A DNA stretch of 52,991 bases from the NCBI GenBank assembly GCA_016929415.1, contig JAFGIW010000153.1, positions 1 to 52,991 of the forward strand, written 5' to 3'. Positions 40,022-48,947 of the stretch are shown here, in pieces. The position numbers and the translations under genes are program-made. Numbering within the stretch: position 1 is the first letter of the stretch; each line of letters starts with the position of its first letter. The DNA comes from Chitinispirillaceae bacterium. Its GTDB lineage: Bacteria; Fibrobacterota; Chitinivibrionia; Chitinivibrionales; Chitinispirillaceae. The notes below the pieces were generated by a model that did not search any database, was not told where the DNA came from, and worked only from the letters and a program-made list of their open reading frames with translations.

Positions 40022-40279
40022 TTCCTCCTTTTTTAATCCCATTTTCAAGCTGACCGTCCCACTCCGGGGGACGGGGAAACAGCCGAAAAAGAGGGGGGAA
40101 TTGGCGGCAAGCGGAAAAGAAGTCAGATTGTTGCTTCGCCGGTAACCTCGATGATGCGCCTAATCGACAGCAGGGGGGCGACCAGGCGTGGAATATTCTC
40201 TTCCCCTTGGATTTCACCCCCCTTGATGGTATTTTTTTTCCAATCGATTCTGCGCATTCAGCATACAAGGAAGCGTCCC
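40022..40279. other. Divergent intergenic region between TerB-like gene and ABC operon
   Basis: Roughly 320 bases separate the two annotated genes. They hold the small leader frame at 39944-40021 and a 7-bp hairpin CCGTCCC/GGGACGG (40054-40060 and 40068-40074) but no other gene. AT-rich runs near 40225 (T8) precede the ABC ATPase start. I see no confident promoter. Confidence 0.5.
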
Positions 40280-40981
40280 ATGCCCGAAGCCCATGTCATA
40301 GAACTGTCGGATGTCCGCAAAGAGTATCTGCTCGGCCAGACCAGGGTTGAAGCTCTCAGGGGGGTGTCGCTTACGGTCGATAAGGGTGAGTTTATCGCCA
40401 TCGCCGGGCCCTCCGGCTCCGGCAAGAGCACGATCCTCAACATGATCGGGTGCATCGACACACCCACAGGCGGCCGGGTGATCATTAACGGCCGGGACAT
40501 CAGGGGTATGTCGGACAAGGCGCTCACCCGGTATCGCCGCGTGACCGTCAGCTTCATTTTCCAGTCCTTCAACCTCATCCCGGTGCTCGACGTATATGAA
40601 AATATCGAGCTTCCGTTACTCCTGCAGAAGATCTCCGACGTAAAGGAGCGCCGGCAGCGGGTCATGCATTTCATCGAGGAGACGGGGCTCGCCGACCGTC
40701 TGAAGAACAAGCCGGGCGAACTCTCGGGAGGCCAGCGTCAGCGGGTGGCGATTGCACGCGCGCTTGTCACGAAGCCGGTGCTGGTGCTTGCCGACGAACC
40801 GACCGCCAATCTCGATTCGGCCACCGGCGGCAGGATACTCGATCTGATGAGCGAGATCAATGCGCGTGAAGGCACGACGTTCGTTTTTTCAACGCACGAT
40901 CAGAAGATCATGGAGCATGCGCGCCGTCTTGTCCGTATTCACGACGGCCTGATATCCGGCGACGAGGTGAAGGGGGCCTGA
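40280..40981 (+). CDS. ABC transporter ATPase, MacB/LolD type
   Basis: A 233-residue ATPase that powers the two permeases downstream. Walker A is GPSGSGKST, the Q-loop is in FIFQSFNLIPVLDVYENIEL, the signature is LSGGQRQRVAIARAL and Walker B is VLVLADEPTANLDS; the H-loop is FSTHDQ. Conserved features beyond the motifs (a short A-E-x-x-x-I-E-L-x-x-V start, VEALRGVSL) place it with LolD/MacB-type ATPases, which drive extraction of substrates from the periplasmic side rather than classic membrane translocation. The ATG at 40280 has AAGGAAG upstream. The stop is two bases before the first permease, so it is the first gene of a five-gene operon. Confidence 0.95.
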   Translation: MPEAHVIELSDVRKEYLLGQTRVEALRGVSLTVDKGEFIAIAGPSGSGKSTILNMIGCIDTPTGGRVIINGRDIRGMSDKALTRYRRVTVSFIFQSFNLIPVLDVYENIELPLLLQKISDVKERRQRVMHFIEETGLADRLKNKPGELSGGQRQRVAIARALVTKPVLVLADEPTANLDSATGGRILDLMSEINAREGTTFVFSTHDQKIMEHARRLVRIHDGLISGDEVKGA

Positions 40982-40983
40982 TC

Positions 40984-42387
40984 ATGGTGACGCTCACCAT
41001 CGCAATGAGGTCGCTTCTGCGCCGGAAGGTCCGCATGGTCCTGATCGGGCTGCTGGTGGTTCTCGGGACAATGCTGATTGTTATAGGCGAGACGTTTTCC
41101 CTTTCGGTGAAACAATCTTCGAAATCGGCCATTGTCAATTACTTCACGGGGGATCTCATCATCTATTCCGAACGTGCGAAGGACAATCCGTCGCCGTTTT
41201 CGTTCACCACGCCGCTGCCGGTCGTGCCCGATCCGCACCGGATCGAGGAGTGGCTTGCCTCCCATCCGATGGTCGAAAAACATGTCGCCATCGCGCAGAA
41301 TTACGGCCTGCTCTCCATTGAAAAGCAGGGGAATAAGTATGAGGTCCCGTTTATCTTTTACGCCGTTGATCCGAAACAATACCGCGCCGCATTTCCCAAC
41401 ATTTCCGTGGAAGAGGGCCGTTTCTACGACACCGACGGCGGCGGGCCGGAGGCCGGGGTCGTGCTGAGCGCTTTTCAGAAGGAAAATTACGCGAAGAATT
41501 ACAGCGTGAACGTCGAACCGGGCGACGCCGTCACGCTGCTCTCGCTGAGCGACGGCGGTTCGGTCAACGCGGTCCCGTCGCGCCTCGTGGGTATTTACAA
41601 ACCGAAATACTACACCAATGTGTTCAACTATATCAATTTTCTCGACATAAAAAGCTACGCGCGGCTTTACAATTTCACGGGGGTCGACGCGTCGTCGATG
41701 CCCGAATCCTTCAACAGGGCGCTCGCGTCGGAATCCGACGACGACATTTTCGGGCTCGCCGGCAGTTTCGAGAGCGGTCTCGATACGAAAAACCTGGTTT
41801 CGCGGGAGCTGTCGGGATATACCATGATCGTGGTCAAACTGAAGAATCCCGCCGATGCAACGGCATTTACCGGAGAGATTACCAGGCAGAACTCCGGCGT
41901 CAAGGTCGCGACATGGAGCGAGGCGTCGGGTTTCTTCGCCTATATCAGCCGCATCATTCAGGCGGTCATCTACGGAGCGACCTTCCTTATTTTTCTTATT
42001 GTCGTTTTTATCCTGATGAACACGCTCATCATCAGCGTTCTCGAACGCACGGGTGAAATCGGGACCCTGCGCGCCATGGGCGCCGAAAAAAGTTTCATTA
42101 CCGCGGTATTCCTCTGGGAGTCGTTTCTGCTCAACGGCGCCGCGGCTTTATGCGGTATGGTGGTGAGCATCGTTCTCGTGGCTACTATCGGCGGGGGCGA
42201 AGGAATCCTCCTGCCCGACATCATTCAGCAGTACCTGACGGGCGGCGGCGGAATCCGCCTCCTGGTCACCGTCCGCCCGTTCGCAGAGGCGCTCGCGATC
42301 ATCATCATCGTATCGCTTCTTGCGACGATCTACCCGATCAAGGTGGCGACCGCCGTTACACCGCTCAAGGCGATGACGGGAAACTGA
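40984..42387 (+). CDS. ABC permease 1, FtsX/MacB (LolC/E-like) family
   Basis: A 467-residue inner-membrane permease: one N-terminal helix (about 18-38), a large periplasmic domain (about 45-330) and three C-terminal helices (FLIFLIVVFILMNTLII, ALCGMVVSIVLVATIG, EALAIIIIVSLLATIYP). The conserved cytoplasmic segment ISVLERTGEIGTLRAMGAEK is the FtsX/MacB-type coupling region. The periplasmic domain, longer than the core of LolC, would handle the substrate with the LolA-like carrier two genes on. It starts two bases after the ATPase stop and ends eleven bases before permease 2, whose ribosome-binding site is GGGGGAGGGG. Confidence 0.92.
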   Translation: MVTLTIAMRSLLRRKVRMVLIGLLVVLGTMLIVIGETFSLSVKQSSKSAIVNYFTGDLIIYSERAKDNPSPFSFTTPLPVVPDPHRIEEWLASHPMVEKHVAIAQNYGLLSIEKQGNKYEVPFIFYAVDPKQYRAAFPNISVEEGRFYDTDGGGPEAGVVLSAFQKENYAKNYSVNVEPGDAVTLLSLSDGGSVNAVPSRLVGIYKPKYYTNVFNYINFLDIKSYARLYNFTGVDASSMPESFNRALASESDDDIFGLAGSFESGLDTKNLVSRELSGYTMIVVKLKNPADATAFTGEITRQNSGVKVATWSEASGFFAYISRIIQAVIYGATFLIFLIVVFILMNTLIISVLERTGEIGTLRAMGAEKSFITAVFLWESFLLNGAAALCGMVVSIVLVATIGGGEGILLPDIIQQYLTGGGGIRLLVTVRPFAEALAIIIIVSLLATIYPIKVATAVTPLKAMTGN

Positions 42388-42398
42388 AGGGGGAGGGG

Positions 42399-43721
42399 AT
42401 GCCGTATTACCTGTCTATAGCATTCAAAAACATTTTCCGCGACCCGCGGCGCAGCTTTACTCTCGGCATCAATTACCTTTTCGTTGCGCTCCTGCTGTTC
42501 CTGGTTTTTTCCATCACCGGCGGCATGAAAAAAAATATTACCCGTAATGTCGTCGCCTCCACGGCCGGTCATATCACGATTTCGGGGGAAACCATTGTCA
42601 ATGGCCGGACCTACCAGGGCATCAAGGGGTACCAGCGTATCGAGCGGGTGGTCAGGGAATATTTCCCGGAAGCGCGGGTGCTTACCCGCTATGCACTCTC
42701 CTCCGCCGTGTATTATCAGAACCTTTCGAAGCGGCTTTCGTTTACGGGGATCGACGTTGCGACGGATCGTGGCTTGCGCGACCAGATTACGCTTGCAGGC
42801 GGGGTGTGGGATGAATTCGCCGCTCAGACCAACGGCGTCATCATACCCCGGAAAGTAGCCGATTATTTCGGTTTAAAGGCTGGCGACGAGGTGCTGGTAT
42901 CGGCCCGAAGCCGCTTCGGAGCATTCAATACCGCGACGATTCAGGTGAAAGGTATTTACACCACCGGCAATTATTTTCTCAGGGAGCTTGTCATAAGCCA
43001 CTTCGGCTTTCTGCGGAAACTCGACCTGGCCGATTCGACCATTGCCTCGAAAATGTATCTGTTTTTCAGGAACACAGCGCGCACGGCGGATAATCGGGAC
43101 CTTTTACTGAAGAAACTCGACGGCAGCGGTTTCGTCGCCATCAGGCCCGCAAGCGGCAACGATGCGCTCAATGCCGTTGCAGCGGCTTCTCCCCGCTACC
43201 GGGTGCAGGATTCTACCATCAATCAAGTGCGTCTTACGCTGGCGACCGCCGATGAAGTAACCGGTATTGTTTCGCAGGCGGTTGCGGCAATCAACGGCGG
43301 CGGACTGTTCATCGCGGCGATCATGCTCTTCATCATCTCTGTTTCGATTTTCATCAATATGCGCATGACCATCAATGAGCGCCTGCAGGAAATCGGCACG
43401 CTGCGCGCCATCGGCGCTGAACAGGGCGATATCATCAGGTTGTTTGTGGCCGAAAACGTGCTGCTGAGTCTCCTTTTTTCGGCGGCGGGGATCGTTGCGG
43501 CGCTGGTTGTGGCATCGCTCTTTTCGACCGTGATTACCGTTCCATCGGACGGGATTCTCGGGCTTTTCGTCAACCGGAGCAGGTTCGTTCTGCAGCCGAC
43601 CTTAGCCGCTGCGGCGTTGATAACCGCTGCACTGGTGCTGTTTACCGTACTGTTTTCCTTTTTCCCGGCGCGCCGCGGCGGAATGATCCCTCCCGTGGTC
43701 GCGCTCAATAAAACGAATTGA
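42399..43721 (+). CDS. ABC permease 2, FtsX/MacB (LolC/E-like) family
   Basis: A 440-residue second permease of the same topology: N-terminal helix (YLFVALLLFLVFSITGG), periplasmic domain (about 50-300), then three helices (LFIAAIMLFIISVSIFIN, LLSLLFSAAGIVAALVV, LAAAALITAALVLFTVLF). The coupling segment is MTINERLQEIGTLRAIGAEQ. The ATG at 42399 is preferred because of its strong purine ribosome-binding site and because upstream codons only re-read permease 1 in another frame. Two different permeases in one operon suggest a heterodimer as in LolCDE. The stop is followed ten bases later by the LolA-like gene. Confidence 0.92.
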   Translation: MPYYLSIAFKNIFRDPRRSFTLGINYLFVALLLFLVFSITGGMKKNITRNVVASTAGHITISGETIVNGRTYQGIKGYQRIERVVREYFPEARVLTRYALSSAVYYQNLSKRLSFTGIDVATDRGLRDQITLAGGVWDEFAAQTNGVIIPRKVADYFGLKAGDEVLVSARSRFGAFNTATIQVKGIYTTGNYFLRELVISHFGFLRKLDLADSTIASKMYLFFRNTARTADNRDLLLKKLDGSGFVAIRPASGNDALNAVAAASPRYRVQDSTINQVRLTLATADEVTGIVSQAVAAINGGGLFIAAIMLFIISVSIFINMRMTINERLQEIGTLRAIGAEQGDIIRLFVAENVLLSLLFSAAGIVAALVVASLFSTVITVPSDGILGLFVNRSRFVLQPTLAAAALITAALVLFTVLFSFFPARRGGMIPPVVALNKTN

Positions 43722-43731
43722 AGGTGGACCG

Positions 43732-44496
43732 ATGAATATGATAAGGGCAATTATCCCGCTCTGCCTGGCGGCAACCATGTCCGTTGCGCAGGAGAAGAAG
43801 CCGAACGATCCCGCGGCGGTCGGCATCATCACCAAAATGGAAGCGAAGCTCAACCTCGACGGGACCGATGTGACCAGCACCTTCAGCCTGGTTCAGCGCA
43901 AGGAGGGTGAGGCCGACCGCGTGCTTAAAATCCGGGTATACCGGCGCGATCTGGCAAAGAAATTCACCTTGATGTTCCAGTATCCCGATTCGGAAAAGGG
44001 CAAAGGGTATTACCGCGACGGCGACAACCTGTACCTGTACCTGCCGTCAACGCGCGAATTCGTTTTCCGCAACCGGAAGGACGATGTCGGTTCCACCGAC
44101 GTGCGCACCGACCTGTTCGGAAAGCTCGATCTGCTCGAAAAGTACCGGGCCGGCAGCGAGGGAACGCAGCGGGTGTCGAAATTCGATTGCGACGTGGTCC
44201 GGCTCGACGCCACGGCGCTCGACGTTTCGTTCCCGGTTCAGAAATGGTATATCAGGAAATCCGACGGGCTGCCCGTCAAGGTTGAAAACTTCTCCGCCTC
44301 GAACACGCTGCTGCGGACCTTTTTCTACATCGATTATAAAGAAGTGAAGCCGGGCAAATACCTCTTTACCAAGCTGATGGCCGTCAACAATCTCGAAAAG
44401 AGCCAGCGGACGTTTCTCACCAACGACGACGTTTCGGGCGTTGCGATCCCCGATTATACCTTTTCTCAGGCCTTTCTCGAAGAGCAGTCGCGGTAA
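43732..44496 (+). CDS. LolA-like outer-membrane lipoprotein-sorting family protein
   Basis: A 254-residue periplasmic protein with a signal peptide (MNMIRAIIPLCLAATMSVAQE; a second ATG lies two codons in). The body is the LolA/LolB-type half-barrel family often labelled outer membrane lipoprotein-sorting protein: KMEAKLNLDGTDVTSTF, KFTLMFQYPDSEKGKGYYRD, LYLYLPSTREFVFRN and WYIRKSDGLPVKVENF. These bind acyl chains in a hydrophobic groove. The position between permeases and an outer-membrane barrel fits a carrier that ferries a lipid or lipoprotein across the periplasm. It is not orthologous to the housekeeping LolA by obvious motifs, so its cargo may be specific. AAGGTGG precedes the ATG. Confidence 0.87.
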   Translation: MNMIRAIIPLCLAATMSVAQEKKPNDPAAVGIITKMEAKLNLDGTDVTSTFSLVQRKEGEADRVLKIRVYRRDLAKKFTLMFQYPDSEKGKGYYRDGDNLYLYLPSTREFVFRNRKDDVGSTDVRTDLFGKLDLLEKYRAGSEGTQRVSKFDCDVVRLDATALDVSFPVQKWYIRKSDGLPVKVENFSASNTLLRTFFYIDYKEVKPGKYLFTKLMAVNNLEKSQRTFLTNDDVSGVAIPDYTFSQAFLEEQSR

Positions 44497-44511
44497 AGGA
44501 GCGGAAACCGC

Positions 44512-45759
44512 ATGCGGTCAATCGTCTTTATCGTGCAGGTACTCTTTGTCGCGGCAACGTTGCTTCACGCTCAGGACACGCTCTCCGACAACGATGTTTT
44601 CGATTCCGGAGCGTTCGACCGGGCCGTGGCGCAGGGCGCCGCCGCTGATTCGCAGAACCGGCTCGAGTATCTTCCGGGCATATCCTTCGTCGCCGAGGCG
44701 GCCGGTTACCGGACTCCCGCATACGATGCATCAGGCTCCGACGCACGTTTTTACGGGAAGGCTTTTTTGAAGGCCTCGAAGGCCGATATCGGGGCGCTCT
44801 ACCTGGCCTACAATTACAGCTATTTCCTCTATGCCTCGGCGGGAGACTCCCATTACAGCACCTTTTACCTTCTGCAGTCTCCCGACCCCCTCGACCTCAA
44901 AGCGTCGCTTTCCGAGTTCCACTGTTCGTTTGATATAACGAAGCTCGTTTTTATCCGCATCGGCAGCCAGCTGTTGAGCTGGGGGGCGACCTGGTTCTGG
45001 ACGCCAGAGGATTTCATAAACCGGCAGAGGGCGCAGGCGTCGGTGATCAGTGTGGTCGATATACGAAACGGAAAGCCGGGCGTGCGGCTGCATGTCCCGT
45101 ATAAATCGATGAACCTGTTCCTTTTTACCGATTTCTCCAATGTCGTGAGCAAGGGGGCGGTGGGAAGTTTCGGCGAGAAGGTCGCCCAGGCGTGGCGCAT
45201 CGACGGAACCTTCCGCGGCGTCAATATCGGAACCGTGGGTTATATTGCGAAGAACCGGCCCGAACAGATCGGGTTCGACGCAACGGGTAACGTGCTGGGC
45301 GCCGACCTGTACGGCGAACTGGCGTTTACCTTTACCGACGCGGGACGCTCCGCGCCGCACTGCGCGCTGAGCGCGGGCGGATCAAGAACATTCGGCAGGG
45401 AGCGCAACTGGACCGGCCGCACCGAATTTTACTACAATGACAAGGGATACGGTGACACTGATCTGTCGCGGCTCCCTGCCGGCGAATTTACCCCCTTCTA
45501 TTCCGGTAAGTACTACGCCTATGCCGAGATAACCGGGACGAGCCTGCTCAACTCCATGTTTGCGGTCTCGCTCTTCGGTTTCGGCAACCTTGCCGACCGC
45601 TCCTTTTCGACCACCCTCCAGTTCACCCTCGATTTTCCCGGCGTGCCGCCGTTTACCATTTACGGAAGATACTACGGCGGAAGGCGGAACCGTGAATTTA
45701 CACGGGCGTTCGGCGGGAGCGCTTTCGGGGGCGGGGTGCGCATCCGGGTCGATTTCTGA
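44512..45759 (+). CDS. Outer-membrane beta-barrel protein of the ABC-LolA operon
   Basis: A 415-residue protein with a signal peptide (MRSIVFIVQVLFVAATLLHA) and alternating hydrophobic beta strands to a terminal Phe (GVRIRVDF), as expected of an outer-membrane barrel. IGSQLLSWGATWFWTPEDFIN followed by GKPGVRLHVP recalls DUF1302-type barrels that accompany LolA-like (DUF1329) proteins and RND exporters in other bacteria; that relation is inference from pattern only. It is the last gene of the operon. A 7-bp GCACACG/CGTGTGC repeat at 45762-45791 between it and the convergent oxidoreductase may end both transcripts. Confidence 0.82.
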   Translation: MRSIVFIVQVLFVAATLLHAQDTLSDNDVFDSGAFDRAVAQGAAADSQNRLEYLPGISFVAEAAGYRTPAYDASGSDARFYGKAFLKASKADIGALYLAYNYSYFLYASAGDSHYSTFYLLQSPDPLDLKASLSEFHCSFDITKLVFIRIGSQLLSWGATWFWTPEDFINRQRAQASVISVVDIRNGKPGVRLHVPYKSMNLFLFTDFSNVVSKGAVGSFGEKVAQAWRIDGTFRGVNIGTVGYIAKNRPEQIGFDATGNVLGADLYGELAFTFTDAGRSAPHCALSAGGSRTFGRERNWTGRTEFYYNDKGYGDTDLSRLPAGEFTPFYSGKYYAYAEITGTSLLNSMFAVSLFGFGNLADRSFSTTLQFTLDFPGVPPFTIYGRYYGGRRNREFTRAFGGSAFGGGVRIRVDF

Positions 45760-45799
45760 CGGCACACGCCGGCGGATCTTTTTTCGTGTGCGGACAGCT

Positions 45800-47392
45800 T
45801 TACTCTCCGGAAGAAACCTTTCGCTGACTTCGCTGGATACGGCGTATCAATTTGAAGAATCCGAACGGCCCGTTCAGGTGTGCGGCCGTTGCGAAGCCTG
45901 CCATCATTGAAGTAATGACGCCGAGCGCGGCGACATCCGTGCCGGTCATGTAGAATCCCCTGAGCGGCGTTGTAATTCTCAGCCATTTCTGACGGTACCG
46001 TTCCGGCGTGGCGGGCAGGCCGTACATGGCGCCGTCGGGATTGGCGGTGAAATCTTCCGTGGTCAGCGGCGTCGCCAGCTCCATGTAATCAACCATGCCG
46101 GCGAATCCGGGATAGCGTTGCTCGACAAAGTCAATAAGACCCTGTGCGATCAAGTCCTTCAGGGCGTAATAATCCCCGTCGCGCCTCCCCGATGCCTGAT
46201 GTTGCCATTTTTCGAATTCCTCATGATTTGCATACGATATTATCACCGCGGTGGGCGGCCCCGTCGCCGCGTCATTCGGCAGGGTAAACGACACAAAGCA
46301 TGCGGAGGGTTTTCCGTCAAGGAGCGAGCGGCCGGAAAAATGCTTTTCATGATCGTAACCGTCATACAGCCAGTGGTTCGCTCCCGTAAAACCCACCGAT
46401 TTCACGTCGCCATTCAGTCCCACATAAAGCGCAACGCACGATGAAGGCCTGGCCGTCGATACCCAATTTTTAACAAAAGGAACATCGTGGCTTTCCGGCA
46501 TGAGCTTGGTATAGGTGTTGAAGGCGCCGGCGCCGGATACGATGACCGGAGCATAATATTTCTCCACGGACGAATCTGTTGCATTCGTCGCTTTAACCGC
46601 CACACCGACCGCCCTGCCGTTTTCAACGATCACCCCGGTGACTTCATGATTGACAAGACATCTTCCTCCGCTGTTCTCGATAGCCGGGAGTATGCTCCTG
46701 GCTATTTCGACCGATCCCCCTTCAGGGTAATACCCGCCGTTGATAAAATGGGTCACCACCAATCCGTGAATCATGAAAGCGCTCTGTGAAGGCGGGAGAC
46801 CGTAATTGCCCCATTGGGAACCCAGAATGGATTTCAGTTTCGGGCTGTTGAAACGCCCGTCCAGATACTCGGCGGTGGTGTTCAGGGCTTTTTTCCTGAA
46901 CGGAATATTGATAACGGCAAGGGGTAGACGTAAAAATAGCGGCAAGAACTGGCAGAGAAAATAGAGTCTGAACCAGAGGGTCACTATTTTGGTATCGAAT
47001 AAATAGGAAGAGATGGCTTTTTTTTCATCGGGGAACATGGCAACAAGATCGTCGCGGAATTTCTTTTCTTCGCCGTACATCCTGAAGGTAAAGTCCGGAT
47101 AGACGAAGTGTTCGAAAGGCTCGGGAATTTTCCGCCATTTCATTCTTCCCCCGGTGATGAAATTGAACACTTTTCCCGTCAATCTGCCTTCAAATATGGT
47201 ACCGATATAGTGCAGGCCCACATCCCAGGTGTATTTTTTCCGGGAGAATGAGTGTGTATACCCCCCGATCCTTGAATGCCGCTCAAGAATCAACACCCTC
47301 TTTTTATTCACCTGGGCCATGATACCGGCCAGAGTTAACGCACTGATCCCGGAGCCTATGACAACAATATCGTAGTCCCTGTTTTCCGACAT
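45800..47392 (-). CDS. CrtI/RetSat-like FAD-dependent oxidoreductase
   Basis: A 530-residue flavoprotein of the phytoene desaturase/retinol saturase family. The FAD site is YDIVVIGSGISALTLAGIMA with ERHSRIGGYTHSF and VGLHYIG. Later blocks are GLPPSQSAFMIHGLVVTHFI, NGGYYPEGGSVEIARSI and FYMTGTDVAALGVITSMM (C-terminal FAD motif). A central hydrophobic segment (LYFLCQFLPLFLRLPLAVIN) could bind membrane. It may saturate or desaturate an isoprenoid or another lipid; no carotenoid genes are nearby. The ATG at 47392 has only weak ribosome-binding sequence. A possible structured leader lies about 250 bases upstream. Confidence 0.88.
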   Translation of the reverse strand: MSENRDYDIVVIGSGISALTLAGIMAQVNKKRVLILERHSRIGGYTHSFSRKKYTWDVGLHYIGTIFEGRLTGKVFNFITGGRMKWRKIPEPFEHFVYPDFTFRMYGEEKKFRDDLVAMFPDEKKAISSYLFDTKIVTLWFRLYFLCQFLPLFLRLPLAVINIPFRKKALNTTAEYLDGRFNSPKLKSILGSQWGNYGLPPSQSAFMIHGLVVTHFINGGYYPEGGSVEIARSILPAIENSGGRCLVNHEVTGVIVENGRAVGVAVKATNATDSSVEKYYAPVIVSGAGAFNTYTKLMPESHDVPFVKNWVSTARPSSCVALYVGLNGDVKSVGFTGANHWLYDGYDHEKHFSGRSLLDGKPSACFVSFTLPNDAATGPPTAVIISYANHEEFEKWQHQASGRRDGDYYALKDLIAQGLIDFVEQRYPGFAGMVDYMELATPLTTEDFTANPDGAMYGLPATPERYRQKWLRITTPLRGFYMTGTDVAALGVITSMMAGFATAAHLNGPFGFFKLIRRIQRSQRKVSSGE

Positions 47393-47639
47393 AAACAATA
47401 ACCCGTTTAAAGGTAGAATTTAAAAAAACAACCTGTTTTAAAAGACCCGGCTTTAGGGTAGCATGTGCACTTTTTTAGAAGAGGCAACCATGATTGAATT
47501 TCAGGGGATGTATAAAAATATATTCTCCATTTAGACTTTTCTCTAATCTTAAAATACTTGCCGATAAAGATAAAAACAACAAAAAGAGATTGAGGATCAA
47601 CGAGCAGGGACGGAGTGATGGAATTCGCACTTCCGAAAA

Positions 47640-47765
47640 CCGCTTCGCGGCAGTCAAACAATCGGACATCAACCCGGCGCGCGTCGTTCCTGAATCGGGG
47701 CTTGAACCCCGCAGGATGAGCGGTAGTGCTGTTTCTCCCAAGGTAACGTGCAGCAGTACCGCCTC
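47640..47765 (-). ncRNA. Candidate structured RNA or attenuator, unverified
   Basis: Within a 540-base gene-free stretch (47393-47932) three hairpins occur in minus-strand order: GAGGCGGTACTGCTG pairs with CAGCACTACCGCTC (47765-47751 with 47731-47718, one mismatch and one bulge); TCCTG-CGGGG-TTCAAG-CCCCG-ATT-CAGGA (47716-47688); and CCGC-GAA-GCGG followed by TTTTC (47650-47635). The order stem, stem, short terminator-like hairpin resembles a leader ahead of the oxidoreductase gene. No known riboswitch is recognised. Short frames in the region have no ribosome-binding site and are rejected. Confidence 0.3.
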
Positions 47766-47932
47766 TTTCGTCACCCTGTCGCCCGTTTGAATGCGGCGGT
47801 AGATGGTCCGTAATAATCACATGAAACTGCGCCGGGCCGTTTGATCACTCTACGGCATTGGTATGATGGGAGGGTATAATGGTATTTTAACCGGGATCAA
47901 CGGGGGAACATCATTTACACGAGGGTAGGGTG

Positions 47933-48769
47933 ATGAAATTAAAGCGTAAACTTCCGCGCGATAGAACCTTCGATCAATTGAAAAACCATTATGAAGTCGA
48001 GAGAGCGCTCGCGCAGAAACTTCTGGCCGCATCCAGGGAGGAGCGTAAAAGTATCTATGCCGGGATGTACGACGAACTCTTCGGCAAGGTTCCCGATCAT
48101 CCCCGCCGCAGCAGGACGCTTGACCGGAAACGGATCGTTGCCCACAATAGTAAAAAAAGCGGGCTTGTCGACAGGTTTGTACATCATGATACCGTGTTCG
48201 TCGAATTCGCCCCGGGAGACTGTACTTTTGCATACCATATGTGTTCGCGTGCCGGCAGGGTCTATGCTATTGATATTTGCGACCAGCGGAGCGGCGGCGG
48301 CGACGCACCGCCCAATTTCAGTCTTGAAATTTACAACGGATACGACTTGCCGTTGGAACGGGGAATCGCCGGTATCGTATTCAGCGACCAGTTCATCGAA
48401 CACCTGCACCCCGAAGATACGGACTTCCACCTCTCGCTCGCGCGGAGCGTATTGAAAAAAGGAGGTCGCTATATTTTACGAACGCCGCATGCCTTTTTCG
48501 GCCCGTGGGATATTTCCGCATTCTTTTCCGACACGCCGGAAGGGTTTCATCTCAAGGAGTGGACCTTCACCGAATTGAACCGGGCGCTGAAACGGTCGGG
48601 ATTTTCCAAGACGTGCGGCATGAAACGCTTTTCACGGAAATACAAGAGCGTACCGGTCGGCTGCTTCATTCTCGCCGAACTGCTGCTGAAAAACCTGCCC
48701 CCGCCGTTTCGGAGAAAAATATCCCGTCTGTTTATTCCGATGCAGCTTATTATCGTTGCGGAAAAATAG
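47933..48769 (+). CDS. Class I SAM-dependent methyltransferase
   Basis: A 278-residue protein with a basic helical N-terminus (MKLKRKLPRDRTFDQLKNHY) and a class I methyltransferase fold. Motif I is a variant, VFVEFAPGDCTFAYHM, followed by GRVYAIDIC (acidic residue binding the SAM ribose) and GIAGIVFSDQFIEHLHPED (motif IV region), then LKKGGRYILRTPH. The substrate is unknown; proximity to a glycosyltransferase suggests a sugar or lipid acceptor. The ATG has GAGGGTAGGG upstream. A perfect TATAAT at 47875-47880 may be the -10 box, without a clear -35. Confidence 0.85.
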   Translation: MKLKRKLPRDRTFDQLKNHYEVERALAQKLLAASREERKSIYAGMYDELFGKVPDHPRRSRTLDRKRIVAHNSKKSGLVDRFVHHDTVFVEFAPGDCTFAYHMCSRAGRVYAIDICDQRSGGGDAPPNFSLEIYNGYDLPLERGIAGIVFSDQFIEHLHPEDTDFHLSLARSVLKKGGRYILRTPHAFFGPWDISAFFSDTPEGFHLKEWTFTELNRALKRSGFSKTCGMKRFSRKYKSVPVGCFILAELLLKNLPPPFRRKISRLFIPMQLIIVAEK

Positions 48770-48947
48770 CCGCCCCGTGAAGTCGCCGGCGCCGATATCC
48801 CTCGGAGGCATGCGGAACCGGTCGGCGCGAGCTATTTTCTGTCATGCGGGAACCTGCACCAAAAGCGGTTGATGTTCCATTGTTTGAAATTTCGGCATCA
48901 ACCCGTTTAATCTCAGTCTGGAAGGTTTGTAAAAGCGAATTTTTCCA

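Noticed and set aside
47688..47716. Possible tRNA T-arm (CGGGGTTCAAGCCCCG on the minus strand)
   Set aside because: The loop would have six bases rather than seven, and no acceptor, D or anticodon stem can be placed around it. It is kept only as part of a general structured-RNA suggestion.
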